Part shown: one piece after another, positions 34,732 to 44,690 of the stretch
How positions within the stretch are numbered: the stretch's first letter is position 1
Layout of the letters: each line of letters starts with the position of its first letter
Assembly: GCF_947498095.1 (NCBI RefSeq)
Contig: NZ_CANMJE010000003.1
Location: 434,001 to 498,000 of the forward strand
Direction: 5' to 3'
Length of the DNA: 64,000 bases
Origin: an uncultured Shimia sp.
Lineage (GTDB): Bacteria; Pseudomonadota; Alphaproteobacteria; Rhodobacterales; Rhodobacteraceae
The notes under the pieces: generated by a model
Told to the model about the DNA's origin: nothing
Databases searched by the model: none
The model's input: only the letters and a program-made list of their open reading frames with translations
Translations under genes and position numbers: made by a program

Positions 34732-34817
34732 GGACGAACTCTGCCATCTGAGGATCACAAAAACATGAAGGGACGGGCAGTATCTGCCTGTTTTTGCAGG
34801 AAGTCCAGTCCCAGACG

Positions 34818-35492
34818 CTAACCTGTTGACGCGTCCAGAACCCTTTTGGCCAATGCGCGGGTGACGGGGCGCTTTTCGCTCAGGGATAGGTGGTCTAGCG
34901 CTGACACCAGTGATTGTGCGGCCTCAAACGAACGATCCATCTGGCGCACCAAATAGGGGATCGTATCTGGGTGAGGTGTCAGCTGGCGGTCGTTGAACAG
35001 TTTAGCCAGCACTACGGTCAACAATGTGTCGTCGGGTTGATCCAGAGTTGCAACGGTGGTGCCCTGCATACGGCTGTTGAGGTCCGGCAAAGTCAGTCCC
35101 CAGTGTTTGGGGTCGCGGTCGCCGGTCAAAAGCAGGGTGTGCCCCTCGGCCAGGGTCAGATTGTGTAGATGAAACAATGCAGCCTCGACCTCAGCGTTAC
35201 CGGCAATCTCCGGGACATCTTCAACCGCAACCGGGCTTTGGCTCAAGTCAGGGATCAGGTCTTGGGTCAGGTCACTTGCGGCAACAATCCTGGCATCACA
35301 GAGGGCGGCCCAGACATGCACAAGGTGCGTTTTGCCAGCGCCATGCGGCCCTGCGATCACCAGTTTGCCGCCTGGCCAATTGGGCCAGCTTTCAACAAGC
35401 CCCAATGCCATTGCATTGGCCGGGCTTACAAAAAAGTCATCCCGTCCCAGCGCGGTACGCACTGGTAAAGTCAAATTCAGTTGCTCGGCCAT
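34818..35492 (-). CDS. hda: Hda-like DnaA-related protein
   Basis: AAA+ protein related to DnaA domain III that, with the DNA clamp, inactivates DnaA-ATP after initiation. The 224-residue protein starts MAEQLNLTLPVR, where QLNLTLP resembles the clamp-binding motif, and has the P-loop GPHGAGKTHLVH (about 48-59) and a C-terminal lid (MDRSFEAAQSLVSALDHLSL). The Walker B region is loosely conserved (PVAVEDV). ATG 35492 begins the family N-terminus and lies one base from the stop of the upstream permease gene. Confidence 0.88.
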   Translation of the reverse strand: MAEQLNLTLPVRTALGRDDFFVSPANAMALGLVESWPNWPGGKLVIAGPHGAGKTHLVHVWAALCDARIVAASDLTQDLIPDLSQSPVAVEDVPEIAGNAEVEAALFHLHNLTLAEGHTLLLTGDRDPKHWGLTLPDLNSRMQGTTVATLDQPDDTLLTVVLAKLFNDRQLTPHPDTIPYLVRQMDRSFEAAQSLVSALDHLSLSEKRPVTRALAKRVLDASTG

Positions 35493-35493
35493 A

Positions 35494-36585
35494 TTACTCG
35501 TCTTGTACGTCGTCTGTCTCGAGCGGTGCCATGCCGGCAAGACCCGTGTAGAGCTTTGAACCTTTGTACTGCGCGATAAAGAACCGCGCCAACACACCTA
35601 TCGCAGCGGCCAACGGTACGGCGATCAACATCCCGACAAAACCGAATAGCGCTCCGAATACTGACAAAGCAAAGATCAGCCAAACCGGGTGCAAGCCTAC
35701 GGACGAGCCGACCAACTTGGGGGTGAGGACATTGCCTTCGATCACCTGGCCAAAGACAAAAATCGCGCCGACCAGCCCCAGCGACACCCAGTCTCCCCAG
35801 AACTGGAACAAGCCCAGCCCTATGGCCAGCGCGCCGCCGATCAAGGCCCCGACGTAGGGGATGAACGTCAAAGCCCCTGCCACAAAGCCCACAACCAATC
35901 CAAATTGCAGCCCCACCAGCATCAGTGCGATGGCATAATAGGCGCCCAGCATCATGCAAACCGACCCCATGCCGCGAATGAACGCAGCCAAGGTGTGGTC
36001 GACTTGGCGCGCCAAAAGGCGGATCGTTGGCGCATAATCGCGGGGCAAGAGGCTGTCCACAACTTCCACCATGTTGTCCCAGTCCAGCAGCAAATAAAAC
36101 GCCACAACCGGCACAATCACCATAAGGGCGACAATGTTGATCACGGAGACCGCCGACGTTAGCACACCCTGCAACAGGTCACCGCCGTGTTCCTGGATGG
36201 CGTCACCGAGAGAAATCAAAGACTGCTGTACAACAGATCCTTCTTTCAAAAGGTCCGGGAATCTCGTGTTGATGAAGGTCATGAAATCACGCGAAAATTG
36301 CGGCGCCAGCTCGACCAAGGCGATGGTTTGTTCGATCAGCATTGGCACAATCGCGACCAACACGATCGCCGCGATCATCAGCGACACCAGTGTGATAACA
36401 GCTGTTGCCATCACCCGGGAAAGGCCCATTTTCTCTAATCGATCAGCGACCGGATCCAGAAAATACGCAATCGCGCCTCCCATAACAAAGGGCAACATGA
36501 TGTCCCCAAGGTACCAAAGCGCCATTGCGAACAATGCCATTGCAATGCCCCAATAGGTAACCTGTTGTCTGACTGGTAGTGCCAT
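35494..36585 (-). CDS. AI-2E/PerM family membrane permease
   Basis: A 363-residue protein with eight or so membrane helices, in the usual pattern of two N-terminal helices (YWGIAMALFAMALWYLGDIMLPFVMGGAIAYFLDPVADRLEK), a long amphipathic region, and a C-terminal bundle with GALTFIPYVGALIGGALAIGL and VGSSVGLHPVWLIFALSVFGALFGFVGMLIAVPLAA. The family includes the autoinducer-2 exporter TqsA and proton/sodium exchangers, so the substrate is open. It leads the minus-strand run perM-like, hda, ppk, ppx. Confidence 0.88.
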   Translation of the reverse strand: MALPVRQQVTYWGIAMALFAMALWYLGDIMLPFVMGGAIAYFLDPVADRLEKMGLSRVMATAVITLVSLMIAAIVLVAIVPMLIEQTIALVELAPQFSRDFMTFINTRFPDLLKEGSVVQQSLISLGDAIQEHGGDLLQGVLTSAVSVINIVALMVIVPVVAFYLLLDWDNMVEVVDSLLPRDYAPTIRLLARQVDHTLAAFIRGMGSVCMMLGAYYAIALMLVGLQFGLVVGFVAGALTFIPYVGALIGGALAIGLGLFQFWGDWVSLGLVGAIFVFGQVIEGNVLTPKLVGSSVGLHPVWLIFALSVFGALFGFVGMLIAVPLAAAIGVLARFFIAQYKGSKLYTGLAGMAPLETDDVQDE

Positions 36586-36719
36586 GATGCCCTCTCACAC
36601 TCGCAATGGGTCAGTTTTTGCCCATGCAGCTGTTGGGGGCAAGGGTAAACGGCTGGACCAAGGTGCCATTGCCGTGCTTGAGTGGCCCTGACACCCGTCC
36701 AGCCGAAGAGGATCAGGCG

Positions 36720-37250
36720 ATGAGCGTAGACACCATCGTGGCCCAATTGCGGGCTGCTGCCGCCGGAAAAACGCCGATCAAAGACGTTAGGACCATTGTT
36801 GAAACCTTGGTTGCAGACCCGGAAAGGGCCGCGAACACTTTTGGCGATCCGGGCGAAGACGTCATCCTGTTCGAGGATGAAACCGTGTCAATTTGGTACT
36901 GCCACTTTCACCCTGGCATGTCTGTGCCTGCGCATGATCACCAAGTCTCGGGCACAATCGGCGTTTTTCGTGGCCGTGAACGCAATGATTTCTTTGAAGC
37001 TGATCCGTCTGGCGGCTTGCGCAAAAGTTCGGATGTTTTTCTGGGCCCCGGGGACACGCTGTCGTTTGGCCCCAGTGCCATTCATTCGGTGTCTTGCGTG
37101 TCTGAGACTCCCTGCAATGGGTTACATGTCTATCTTGGCCCGCTGACTACAGTTGAGCGCACCCTATTTGATATCGACAAGGGTGCAGAGATGCCGTTTG
37201 ACGACGAAAACTATGATCGGTTGATGGCGTCGGATCGGTTTACGGCCTGA
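36720..37250 (+). CDS. cupin-fold protein, cysteine-dioxygenase-like
   Basis: A 176-residue protein with a cupin core: CHFHPGMSVPAHDHQVSGTIGVFRG supplies metal ligands His72 and His74, and AIHSVSC supplies His122. The pattern resembles cysteine dioxygenase and related thiol dioxygenases, though I cannot tell the substrate. I chose ATG 36720 (GAGG 9 bases upstream) over 36606. It ends 5 bases from the convergent SLC13 gene. Confidence 0.8.
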   Translation: MSVDTIVAQLRAAAAGKTPIKDVRTIVETLVADPERAANTFGDPGEDVILFEDETVSIWYCHFHPGMSVPAHDHQVSGTIGVFRGRERNDFFEADPSGGLRKSSDVFLGPGDTLSFGPSAIHSVSCVSETPCNGLHVYLGPLTTVERTLFDIDKGAEMPFDDENYDRLMASDRFTA

Positions 37251-37255
37251 ATGGC

Positions 37256-39139
37256 CTAGAACACGACGTTTAGCATCACCAGCGACACCACAAGAAAGAT
37301 CACGGTCATGATCGTGCCGGATCGGATGAAGTCTTTGACCTTATAGCCCGCAGGACCCATGACCAGCGCGTTCACCTGATGGGTCGGAATGATGAAACTG
37401 TTTGACGTCGAGATAGCGACCGTCAGGGCAAAAATTGCCGGGTTTCCACCCGCCGCCACAGCAATCGATATTGCCAATGGGACTAGTAGAACGGTCGCGC
37501 CTACGTTCGACATTACCAGCGAGAACCCGGTGGCCAGAATAGCGACGCCAGTCTGAAGCGCCCAGATCGGCCACCCATCGAGTACGCTCAAAACGCTCTG
37601 AGCGATCCAGGCCGCCGTGCCTGTATTCTGTACAGCCTGCCCCAAGGGGATCAGACAGGCCAAAAGAAAGACCGTGTTCCACCCCACTGCGCGGTACGCT
37701 TCGTCAATCGACAAAACGCGGGTCAGCAACATGCCCACAGCTCCTGTGAGTAGGCACAAGGACAAACGTACATCCGAGAACAGGATCAGCGACAAAGAGA
37801 TCAGGAAAAACGTCACCGCCCATCCCACCTTTTGCGGGCGCAGTTCTTCCTGAGGGAAGTCTGACGTCACAACGATAAGATCGGAATTTTGCTTAAGCTT
37901 GGTCAGGGCTTCCCATCTGGAATGCACCACCAGCATGTCGCCGGCCTGAAACTTGACCAGACCAATTTGGGTTGGCTCATGTTCGGGCGTCTGCACATGG
38001 CTGAGCGTGTCCTCCCCCCGGTGAATGGCCAAGAGGGAAACGCCTGTCGCTTTGCGCAACTGCAATTCACGTGGGCATTTGCCGATCATGTCGCTGTCGG
38101 GCGGGATCACCAACTCGGCAATCCCGGCATTTGTCAGGGCAAATTCTTCGGAAAATACCTCAAGCTGAGGCAGGATTTTGAGCCCGTAAGACTCAGCAAA
38201 CTCCTCGACAACGCGGCCCTTGCCGATGATGGCCAATCGGCAGGGAGCGGCGATTTCTGCGGTCAGGATTTGCAGCATAGAAACCTTGCCGCGATAGCTG
38301 GTCGAGATGATGTAAAGGTGATGTTCGTGGTTGATATCCGCAATGATTTGCCCAACCAGGTCACTGTCCTCTGGCACTTCAACCTCAAAAACATCTGCAC
38401 GGATCCCATAGACGCGTTTCAGGTAGTCTTTGGTGTCCTTGCCCGAAGTTGCGTCCGACAGGGATTCTGTGTTGGGCAGCACCCAGCGTCCCAGCAAGAG
38501 GAAGTAGAGGATGCCAGAGATGATTAGGACAAAACCGATTGGCGTCACCGAGAACAGTCCGAATTCTTCCATCTGCATGTCTGCGGGCAGGTTGTCATTC
38601 GCCGAACGCACTAGGTCGTTCAAAAGGATCAACGGCGAAGACCCCACCATCGTCATGGTGCCGCCCAGAATGGCGCAGAAACCCATCGGCATCAAAAGGC
38701 GCGACAGGGGAATGCCGGACCGGGCCGAAATCCGGCTGACCACAGGCATGAAAAGTGCGGCGGCACCAACGTTTTGCATGAAAGACGAAATCACCCCGAC
38801 TGTGCCTGAGACAATCGGCAGGATGCGGGCTTCGGTGCCGCCGCCAACCTTCAGGATTTTGGCGGCAACTTTGTTCATGATCCCGGTCTTGTCCAAGCCT
38901 GATCCGAGGATCATGACTGCAATAATGGAAATCACGGCGTTTGAGGCGAACCCGTCGAACAAGAGATTTACATCGGCAAGATTTTCAAGACCGGGCGCGT
39001 AGGATAACAAGCCGACAATCACGAGGATCAGGATCGCTGTCAGATCGATACGGATCCACTCTGACACAAACAGAAATACGGTTAATCCCAATACGGCCAA
39101 CACGACGGCCATCTCATACGTGAAAATCACGGGTTCCAA
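37256..39139 (-). CDS. SLC13/DASS family transporter with RCK_C (TrkA-C) domains
   Basis: A 627-residue membrane protein: N-terminal helices (about 1-210), a cytoplasmic region with two TrkA-C-like domains (about 245-400, VFEVEVPEDSDLVGQII and ELVIPPDSDMIGKCPRELQLR), then a second helical half (about 430-627) with SNVGATVLLVPLAISIA and SFIIPTHQVNALVMGPAGY. This layout is common in bacterial divalent-anion/sulfate permease relatives. A sulfate or organic acid substrate is possible but not shown. Confidence 0.88.
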   Translation of the reverse strand: MEPVIFTYEMAVVLAVLGLTVFLFVSEWIRIDLTAILILVIVGLLSYAPGLENLADVNLLFDGFASNAVISIIAVMILGSGLDKTGIMNKVAAKILKVGGGTEARILPIVSGTVGVISSFMQNVGAAALFMPVVSRISARSGIPLSRLLMPMGFCAILGGTMTMVGSSPLILLNDLVRSANDNLPADMQMEEFGLFSVTPIGFVLIISGILYFLLLGRWVLPNTESLSDATSGKDTKDYLKRVYGIRADVFEVEVPEDSDLVGQIIADINHEHHLYIISTSYRGKVSMLQILTAEIAAPCRLAIIGKGRVVEEFAESYGLKILPQLEVFSEEFALTNAGIAELVIPPDSDMIGKCPRELQLRKATGVSLLAIHRGEDTLSHVQTPEHEPTQIGLVKFQAGDMLVVHSRWEALTKLKQNSDLIVVTSDFPQEELRPQKVGWAVTFFLISLSLILFSDVRLSLCLLTGAVGMLLTRVLSIDEAYRAVGWNTVFLLACLIPLGQAVQNTGTAAWIAQSVLSVLDGWPIWALQTGVAILATGFSLVMSNVGATVLLVPLAISIAVAAGGNPAIFALTVAISTSNSFIIPTHQVNALVMGPAGYKVKDFIRSGTIMTVIFLVVSLVMLNVVF

Positions 39140-39341
39140 ATCTATACCTCGTCTGGTTCAAAATACCCTTTGCACCCAAGCAATACGGTCGATCTGACAC
39201 TATTGAGGGCGTTCTGTCACTTGTTTTGCGAAAATCCAGACCTCTCGCGCTTGTCAGGGCGGGCAGGCTGGCCTAAACCGCTGAGCGACAAATACGCGAG
39301 CCCAACAAGGGCCCGATCGGATGCAATGAGAAAGTGAACAC
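39140..39341. other. 202-base region between divergent SLC13 and proS genes
   Basis: No gene is visible. TTGTCA near 39254 is followed after 16 bases by CTAAAC and could be the proS promoter, but the match is weak. No terminator or palindrome of note. Confidence 0.4.
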
Positions 39342-40694
39342 ATGCGCCTCTCCCGCTATTTTCTGCCCGTTCTGAAAGAAACGCCCTCCGAGGCTCAGAT
39401 CGTGAGCCACCGCTACATGCTGCGCGCCGGTATGATCAAACAGCAATCGGCTGGTATTTATTCGTGGCTGCCGATGGGCTTCAAAGTGCTACGCAAAATT
39501 GAAAACATCGTGCACGAAGAGCAGATGCGCGCGGGCCATATTCCGATCCAGATGCCGATCCTGCAGGGCGCCGACCTCTGGCGGGAGTCTGGGCGCTACG
39601 ATGACTACGGACAAGAGATGTTGCGGATGCAGGATCGTCACGGACGCGATCTTTTGTATACGCCCACCGCAGAAGAAATGGTCACGGACATCTTCCGCAG
39701 CCATGTGTCATCCTACAAGGATCTGCCGCTGACCCTCTATCAGATCCAGTGGAAGTTCCGCGATGAAATCCGCCCGCGCTTTGGCGTGATGCGGGGGCGC
39801 GAGTTCTACATGAAAGACGGCTACAACTTTGATCTGACCAAAGAAGACGCGCTGCACGCCTATAACCGCCACTTGGTAAGCTATTTGCGGACCTACGAGC
39901 GTATGGGGCTTCAGGCGATCCCGATGCGCGCCGATTCCGGCCCCATCGGCGGCGATGACACGCATGAATTCCTGGTGTTGGCCGATACAGGCGAGTCAGA
40001 AGTCTTTTATGACAGCGCCGTCACCGATCTGTCGTTTGGTGACCGTGAGATCGACTATGACGATCACGCGCAATGCGCCGGTGTGTTGGAAGAGTTTACC
40101 TCGAAATATGCTCGGACCGATGAAACCCATGACGAGGCTCTGTTCAGTCAGGTGCCTGAAGACCGTCGCCGCACTGCACGCGGTATCGAAGTTGGGCAAA
40201 TCTTCTATTTCGGCACCAAGTATTCCGAAGCTATGGGCGCCACAGTTCAGGGGCCGGATGGCAAGCCTACGCCCGTGCACATGGGCTCGCACGGGATTGG
40301 CGTCTCGCGCCTGTTGGGTGCAATTATTGAAGCCAGCCACGACGACAAGGGCATCATCTGGCCCGAAGGCGTGACCCCGTTCCATTGCGGTATCGTGAAC
40401 TTGAAGCAGGGTGATGACGAGGCGGATGCCGCCTGCAACGCACTCTACAAATCCTTGACTGCGCTGGGCCTTGAGCCTCTTTACGATGACCGCAAAGAGC
40501 GGGCAGGCGGCAAATTCGCCACGATGGACCTGATTGGTCTGCCATGGCGCATCACCGTGGGGCCGCGTGGTTTGAAGAACGGTGTGGTTGAACTGACCTG
40601 TCGCCGCACGGGTGAAAGCGAAGAGATGCCGCCGGAACAGGCCGTGGCCAAAGTGGCCGAAATCTACCAGGGCCACATGGTGCGCGGACTGTAA
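39342..40694 (+). CDS. proS: proline-tRNA ligase, short class II form
   Basis: Charges tRNA-Pro. The 450-residue protein has class II motifs (motif 2 region [30 protein letters not shown]; motif 3 [16 protein letters not shown]) and the C-terminal anticodon-binding domain (from about 355). It lacks the INS editing insert present in longer bacterial ProS, as usual in alphaproteobacteria. A strong intrinsic terminator lies about 95 bases downstream. Confidence 0.96.
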   Translation: MRLSRYFLPVLKETPSEAQIVSHRYMLRAGMIKQQSAGIYSWLPMGFKVLRKIENIVHEEQMRAGHIPIQMPILQGADLWRESGRYDDYGQEMLRMQDRHGRDLLYTPTAEEMVTDIFRSHVSSYKDLPLTLYQIQWKFRDEIRPRFGVMRGREFYMKDGYNFDLTKEDALHAYNRHLVSYLRTYERMGLQAIPMRADSGPIGGDDTHEFLVLADTGESEVFYDSAVTDLSFGDREIDYDDHAQCAGVLEEFTSKYARTDETHDEALFSQVPEDRRRTARGIEVGQIFYFGTKYSEAMGATVQGPDGKPTPVHMGSHGIGVSRLLGAIIEASHDDKGIIWPEGVTPFHCGIVNLKQGDDEADAACNALYKSLTALGLEPLYDDRKERAGGKFATMDLIGLPWRITVGPRGLKNGVVELTCRRTGESEEMPPEQAVAKVAEIYQGHMVRGL

Positions 40695-40703
40695 GCCAAA
40701 TGT

Positions 40704-40762
40704 GCGCCCCAAGGGGCGCGCAGGTTTGTCTCGGCCCCTGTTGGGGCCTCGGGATACGCCTC
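40704..40762 (+). other. two hairpins in the proS 3' region
   Basis: After the proS stop, GCGCCCC-AA-GGGGCGC (about 40704-40719) and GGCCCC-TGTT-GGGGCC (about 40734-40749) form short GC-rich stems before the main terminator. Neither has a U-run. They may protect the 3' end of the proS mRNA. Confidence 0.4.
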
Positions 40763-40787
40763 TCGCAGGAAGCATTTTCACAAGATG

Positions 40788-40821
40788 AAGAAGGGGCGCT
40801 TGGTGCGCCCCTTCTTGTTTT
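40788..40821 (+). terminator. intrinsic terminator of proS
   Basis: AAGAAGGGGCGC (40788-40799), loop TTGGT, GCGCCCCTTCTT (40805-40816), then GTTTT. Twelve perfect pairs and a U-rich tail make this a strong Rho-independent terminator. Confidence 0.88.
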
Positions 40822-40933
40822 GGGCAAAAGCTGATGTATCGGCAGCTGTTTCTTGTGGTCATGCGGGCTGACGTTGGCTTGACCCGGCAACGGCCTCTCA
40901 CTAGGTTGCGCGCAATCACAAGCCGGAGCAGTC

Positions 40934-42220
40934 ATGGCAGGCACCCCCCCTCCTTTCGCGCCATTTGAATGGATGATCGCGTGGCGCTACTTGCGCGCGC
41001 GGCGCACCGAAGGCGGTGTCAGTGTCATGACGTGGATCAGCCTGATTGGCATCACGCTGGCGGTGTTTGCGTTGATTGCTACGCTGGCCGTGCGGTCCGG
41101 GTTCCGGGCCGAGTTTGTCGACACGATCCTAGGTGCCAACGCCCATGTCACTGTGTACCAGTCCGGTATTGTAGATTCCGCTGGCCGTATCGACAGGACC
41201 ATCGCCGACTATCAAGAGATGGCGGAACGACTGCGTCAGGTCGACGGTGTGGTCCGTACAGCTCCTTTGGTCAAAGGTCAGGTCATGGCCAATCTGCGTA
41301 GCCGCAACTCTGGCGTGGAAGTCTATGGGATCGCACTGGAAAACCTAAAGGAGCTTCCACGCATAGCCGATCCCGAAACAGGTCGAGGGGACATCGAACG
41401 GTTCGATCAGGGCATTGCGATTGGGTCCGGCGTCGCGCGGGAATTGGGGGCCATCGTTGGTGACAAGATCAAACTGATCTCGCCCAATGGGGTTAAAACA
41501 GCATTCGGAACCTCGCCGCGCATCAACGCTTATGAGGTCGTCTATATCTTCTCTGCTGGGCGTTATGACATCGACCGAACACGGGCATATTTGCCTTTTG
41601 CAGAGGCGCAGAACTATTTCAATCGCGACGGTGTAGCCGACGAAATTGAAGTGATGGTTGAAGAGCCGGAAGCGGTTGACACGCTGATGTTGGATCTGAT
41701 CCGTGTTGGAGGTGATAGAACGCTTTTGTGGACGTGGCGAGATGCGTCAGGCGGCTTTCTTCGGGCACTGGAGGTGGAAGACAACGTGATGTTCATCATC
41801 TTGTCGATCCTTGTGCTGATTGCGGCGATGAATATCGTGTCTGGCCTGATAATGTTGGTAAAGAACAAGGGCCGTGACATCGGAATATTGCGCACTGTCG
41901 GACTGACTGAAGGGTCGGTGCTCAGAGTCTTTTTTATCTGTGGGGCCTTTACGGGTTGTCTTGGTACTCTTTTCGGCGTCGCGCTGGGATGTCTCTTTGC
42001 AATCTATATCGATCCCGTGTTCGGATTCGTAAACTTCATTATGGGTGGCGGAACCTGGGATCCGGCTATTCGCGGGATTTATCACCTCCCGGCCAAGCTG
42101 GAACTGTTTGACGTCTTGAGTGCCGTCGGCCTGTCCCTGGGTTTGTCATTTATCGTGACAATCTTCCCAGCACGCCGTGCAGCGCGTCTGAATCCGGTGG
42201 AGGCCCTGCGCTATGAGTGA
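40934..42220 (+). CDS. lolC: LolC/E-type lipoprotein-releasing ABC transporter permease
   Basis: Inner-membrane permease that, with LolD, releases lipoproteins to the carrier LolA. The 428-residue protein has an N-terminal helix ([36 protein letters not shown]), a large periplasmic domain (about 60-275) and three C-terminal helices with [27 protein letters not shown], the family signature. A single permease, likely a homodimer, is usual in this group. GGAG lies 5 bases before ATG 40934. It overlaps lolD by 8 bases. Confidence 0.94.
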   Translation: MAGTPPPFAPFEWMIAWRYLRARRTEGGVSVMTWISLIGITLAVFALIATLAVRSGFRAEFVDTILGANAHVTVYQSGIVDSAGRIDRTIADYQEMAERLRQVDGVVRTAPLVKGQVMANLRSRNSGVEVYGIALENLKELPRIADPETGRGDIERFDQGIAIGSGVARELGAIVGDKIKLISPNGVKTAFGTSPRINAYEVVYIFSAGRYDIDRTRAYLPFAEAQNYFNRDGVADEIEVMVEEPEAVDTLMLDLIRVGGDRTLLWTWRDASGGFLRALEVEDNVMFIILSILVLIAAMNIVSGLIMLVKNKGRDIGILRTVGLTEGSVLRVFFICGAFTGCLGTLFGVALGCLFAIYIDPVFGFVNFIMGGGTWDPAIRGIYHLPAKLELFDVLSAVGLSLGLSFIVTIFPARRAARLNPVEALRYE

Positions 42221-42896
42221 CTTGGTGTTGCGCCTAGAAGGGTTGGAAAAAAGCTATAACAAGGGCTTGCCGGGCGAAGTCAATGTACTTCGGGGTGTTG
42301 ATTTAAGCCTTGAGGCTGGGGAAGTTGTGGCGCTGGTTGCGCCTTCGGGTGCAGGGAAATCAACGCTCTTGCATATCGCCGGTTTGCTGGACCAACCCGA
42401 TAGTGGTGTGGTGGAAATCGCCGGGCAGCCCTTCAGCGAGAAATCCGACCGGCGGCGCACAATCGCGCGCAGACAGGATGTAGGTTTTGTCTATCAATTC
42501 CATCACTTGCTGCCAGAGTTTAATGCACTTGAAAACATCGTTCTTCCGCAACTCGCCGCTGGAGTACCGCGTGCCGCCGCCGAGGCGCGGGCGCATGATC
42601 TGCTGACGCGTGTTGGCGTGGAAAAACGTGCCGATCACCGGCCTGCGGCCTTGTCAGGAGGCGAACAGCAGCGTGTTGCCTTTTGCCGTGCTCTGGCCAA
42701 TGCGCCGCGAGTTTTGCTGGCGGATGAACCAACGGGTAACCTGGATCCCGGAACATCGGATCAGGTGTTCAAAGCCTTGATGCAATTGGTCCGTGAAACG
42801 GGCTTATCCGCCTTGATTGCGACCCACAATCTTGAGCTTGCCGCCCGTATGGATCGCGTTCTGAGGCTTGAGAATGGTCGGGTTGCGGCCGACTAA
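42213..42896 (+). CDS. lolD: LolD, lipoprotein-releasing ABC transporter ATPase
   Basis: A 227-residue ABC ATPase with Walker [11 protein letters not shown] (about 45-54; Ala in the first position instead of the usual Gly), Q-loop region [18 protein letters not shown] characteristic of LolD, signature [15 protein letters not shown], Walker [13 protein letters not shown] and the switch His in [13 protein letters not shown] precedes the ATG by 9 bases inside lolC. It ends 3 bases before the convergent DMT-type gene. Confidence 0.95.
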   Translation: MSDLVLRLEGLEKSYNKGLPGEVNVLRGVDLSLEAGEVVALVAPSGAGKSTLLHIAGLLDQPDSGVVEIAGQPFSEKSDRRRTIARRQDVGFVYQFHHLLPEFNALENIVLPQLAAGVPRAAAEARAHDLLTRVGVEKRADHRPAALSGGEQQRVAFCRALANAPRVLLADEPTGNLDPGTSDQVFKALMQLVRETGLSALIATHNLELAARMDRVLRLENGRVAAD

Positions 42897-42899
42897 CGT

Positions 42900-43346
42900 T
42901 CAGGCCGCTTGTGTCATCCAAACTCCTGCGGCCATCAGCGCGATGCCACCGGCCCGCGCAAGTGACGAGGGACTGATCTGAGCGCCGAACAATCCGAAAT
43001 GGTCGATCGCGGCGGCTGAGATCAATTGTCCAAGCAACACGAAGAAAACCGCATTGCCGATGCCAAACTTTGGTGCGACCCAGGTGATCGACAGAACGTA
43101 GAACGCGACCAGAAAACCCCCCAGAAACAGATGCTTTGGGGCGGCGCTTAACCCCGCCAAATGGCTGGCACTTCCGCTTAAGAACAGCACCAGAACCGCC
43201 GCTAAAAGTGCGACACAGAACAACACGACGCCAGCGGCAAAGGGATGGCCCAACCGTTGACCAAGGGCTGCGTTGAGTGCTGCGAGAACCGGGATACCGA
43301 TCCCGGCAAGCAACATGATCAGGGCATATTGGAACGTCTGGGACAT
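42900..43346 (-). CDS. DMT family permease (YdcZ/DUF606 type)
   Basis: A 148-residue membrane protein with about five helices and the YdcZ-type pattern PVLAALNAALGQRLGHPFAAGVVLF and ITWVAPKFGIGNAVFFVLLGQLISAAAIDHFGLFG. Such small proteins are half-size relatives of drug/metabolite transporters and may dimerise. Substrate unknown. ATG 43346 fits the first helix; the frame to 43472 overlaps the thioesterase gene just upstream. Confidence 0.85.
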   Translation of the reverse strand: MSQTFQYALIMLLAGIGIPVLAALNAALGQRLGHPFAAGVVLFCVALLAAVLVLFLSGSASHLAGLSAAPKHLFLGGFLVAFYVLSITWVAPKFGIGNAVFFVLLGQLISAAAIDHFGLFGAQISPSSLARAGGIALMAAGVWMTQAA

Positions 43347-43354
43347 GATGAACC

Positions 43355-43765
43355 TCAGGGTACAAAGAATGTGGCGGTGGCTGTGGCGACGTCCTTGCCA
43401 GAGGGCAAGGATGTCATTGTGGCACGGGCGAAGATCAATGCTTTCCCGGCGCGGACAATTTCTGCGCGACATTGAATGGTATCGCCAGTGCCGGGGCGCA
43501 GAAATTGCGTGTCGAGATTGGTGGTGGCAACCGGACGTGGCTCTTGCAGGTGGCCGAATGCCGCAAACACCATGGCCGTGTCCGCCATGGCCGCCAGCGC
43601 TTGACCCGAAATAATACCCCCTACTCGGGCCAGATCGGGTGTGATCGGCATGGTCAGCGTCGCGCCAGATGGATCAATCTCTGTGATTGTCAGATTCAGG
43701 GCTTGGACCCACGGAGCAAAATTGTCCTCAAAGATCTTTTGTGCATCGGTTGGGGTTAGGGCCAT
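43355..43765 (-). CDS. PaaI family hotdog-fold thioesterase
   Basis: A 136-residue protein with the hotdog fold and the PaaI/4HBT pattern PDLARVGGIISGQALAAMADTAMVFAA, where the usual HGG is replaced by VGG, and TTNLDTQFLRPGTGDTIQCRAEIVRAGKAL. It probably hydrolyses an acyl-CoA ester; the substrate is not evident and the changed active-site motif is worth noting. GAGG precedes the ATG. It leads a two-gene unit with the DMT-type permease. Confidence 0.82.
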   Translation of the reverse strand: MALTPTDAQKIFEDNFAPWVQALNLTITEIDPSGATLTMPITPDLARVGGIISGQALAAMADTAMVFAAFGHLQEPRPVATTNLDTQFLRPGTGDTIQCRAEIVRAGKALIFARATMTSLPSGKDVATATATFFVP

Positions 43766-43894
43766 GTCATCCTCATTCGGGTCATTGAGCCGAGAATGGC
43801 GGTTGTTCGCCTGCTTGTCACCTGCCTATGATCGGAATCAAAGTGAGTTGTTATGGTTCGTTTAGGATCGAGGTGTAGCAGGTAGGAGAAGGCC

Positions 43895-44263
43895 ATGAGG
43901 ATCGCATTCGGCGTGTTGGGGATCTTAGTGATGACAGGAGCGCTTGTGGCCTGCGCGCAAAACGCTGCGATGGGTCAATCGGTCTATGACAAGCATTGCA
44001 GCATGTGCCACGGGCCAACTGGGCAGGGCGACGGCGATTTTGTCGATAAGCTTTTGATTTTGCCACCTGATCTGACCACACTGAGCCGTGTGAACGGCGG
44101 TGACTTTCCTCGCCTCAGGGTGAGTGAGGCCATTATTGGCAGTGGTCGAGGTGAACATTTCAGTGGCGCGATGCCAGAGTTTTCCGAGGTTGCAGGAACT
44201 GGCACATTGGCCGACTATCGGCTTGAAGCGCTGTTAACCTATCTGGAGTCTATCCAGATCTAG
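43895..44263 (+). CDS. class I c-type cytochrome, lipoprotein (first of three)
   Basis: A 122-residue monohaem cytochrome c. The signal peptide ends in a lipobox (GALVAC, Cys20), so the mature protein is probably membrane-anchored. Haem binding is CSMCH at 35-39, and GAMPEFS supplies the likely distal Met ligand. AGGAG is 6 bases before the ATG. It heads three small cytochrome genes with no oxidase or dehydrogenase beside them. Confidence 0.88.
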   Translation: MRIAFGVLGILVMTGALVACAQNAAMGQSVYDKHCSMCHGPTGQGDGDFVDKLLILPPDLTTLSRVNGGDFPRLRVSEAIIGSGRGEHFSGAMPEFSEVAGTGTLADYRLEALLTYLESIQI

Positions 44264-44291
44264 GATGACGTGCAGATTTAGGAGGAGAAAG

Positions 44292-44690
44292 ATGCGAGTT
44301 TCGTTAAGCGCTACAGTGGTATTGGTGATGATGGCTCAACCACTTTGGGCTATGGATGCCGAAGAGGGGGCCGCACTTTTTCTCGAGCATTGTGCTGCGT
44401 GTCACGGCGTTGATGCAGATGGACAGGGGCCAATGGCTGGGGTCATGACCATCAAGCCATCAGATCTCACGTCGCTGGTGTCACGTTATGAGGGCGCATT
44501 CCCCTACGAGCGGGTGATAAAGCGTATTGATGGCCGTGACCCGTTGGTGGCGCATGGCAGCCCAATGCCGGTGTATGGGCATTTCTTTGAGGGGGGCGCT
44601 GCAGCGTTGAAAACGAAATCAGGCCAGCCGATTATGACAAGTCGGCCAATTGCCGACCTCGTGGCCTATTTGGAAGGCATCCAGCAATGA
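44292..44690 (+). CDS. class I c-type cytochrome, periplasmic (second of three)
   Basis: A 132-residue monohaem cytochrome with a cleavable signal peptide (residues 1-20, no lipobox), CAACH at 34-38 and a Met-Pro ligand motif (SPMPVYG). AGGAGGAG precedes ATG 44292; the frame begins at 44265 but that start lacks a ribosome site. Its stop overlaps the next ATG (ATGA at 44687). Confidence 0.88.
   Translation: MRVSLSATVVLVMMAQPLWAMDAEEGAALFLEHCAACHGVDADGQGPMAGVMTIKPSDLTSLVSRYEGAFPYERVIKRIDGRDPLVAHGSPMPVYGHFFEGGAAALKTKSGQPIMTSRPIADLVAYLEGIQQ

Noticed and set aside
39996-40919. 307-codon minus-strand open frame opposite proS
   Set aside because: Shadow of proS and its terminator region; no family features.
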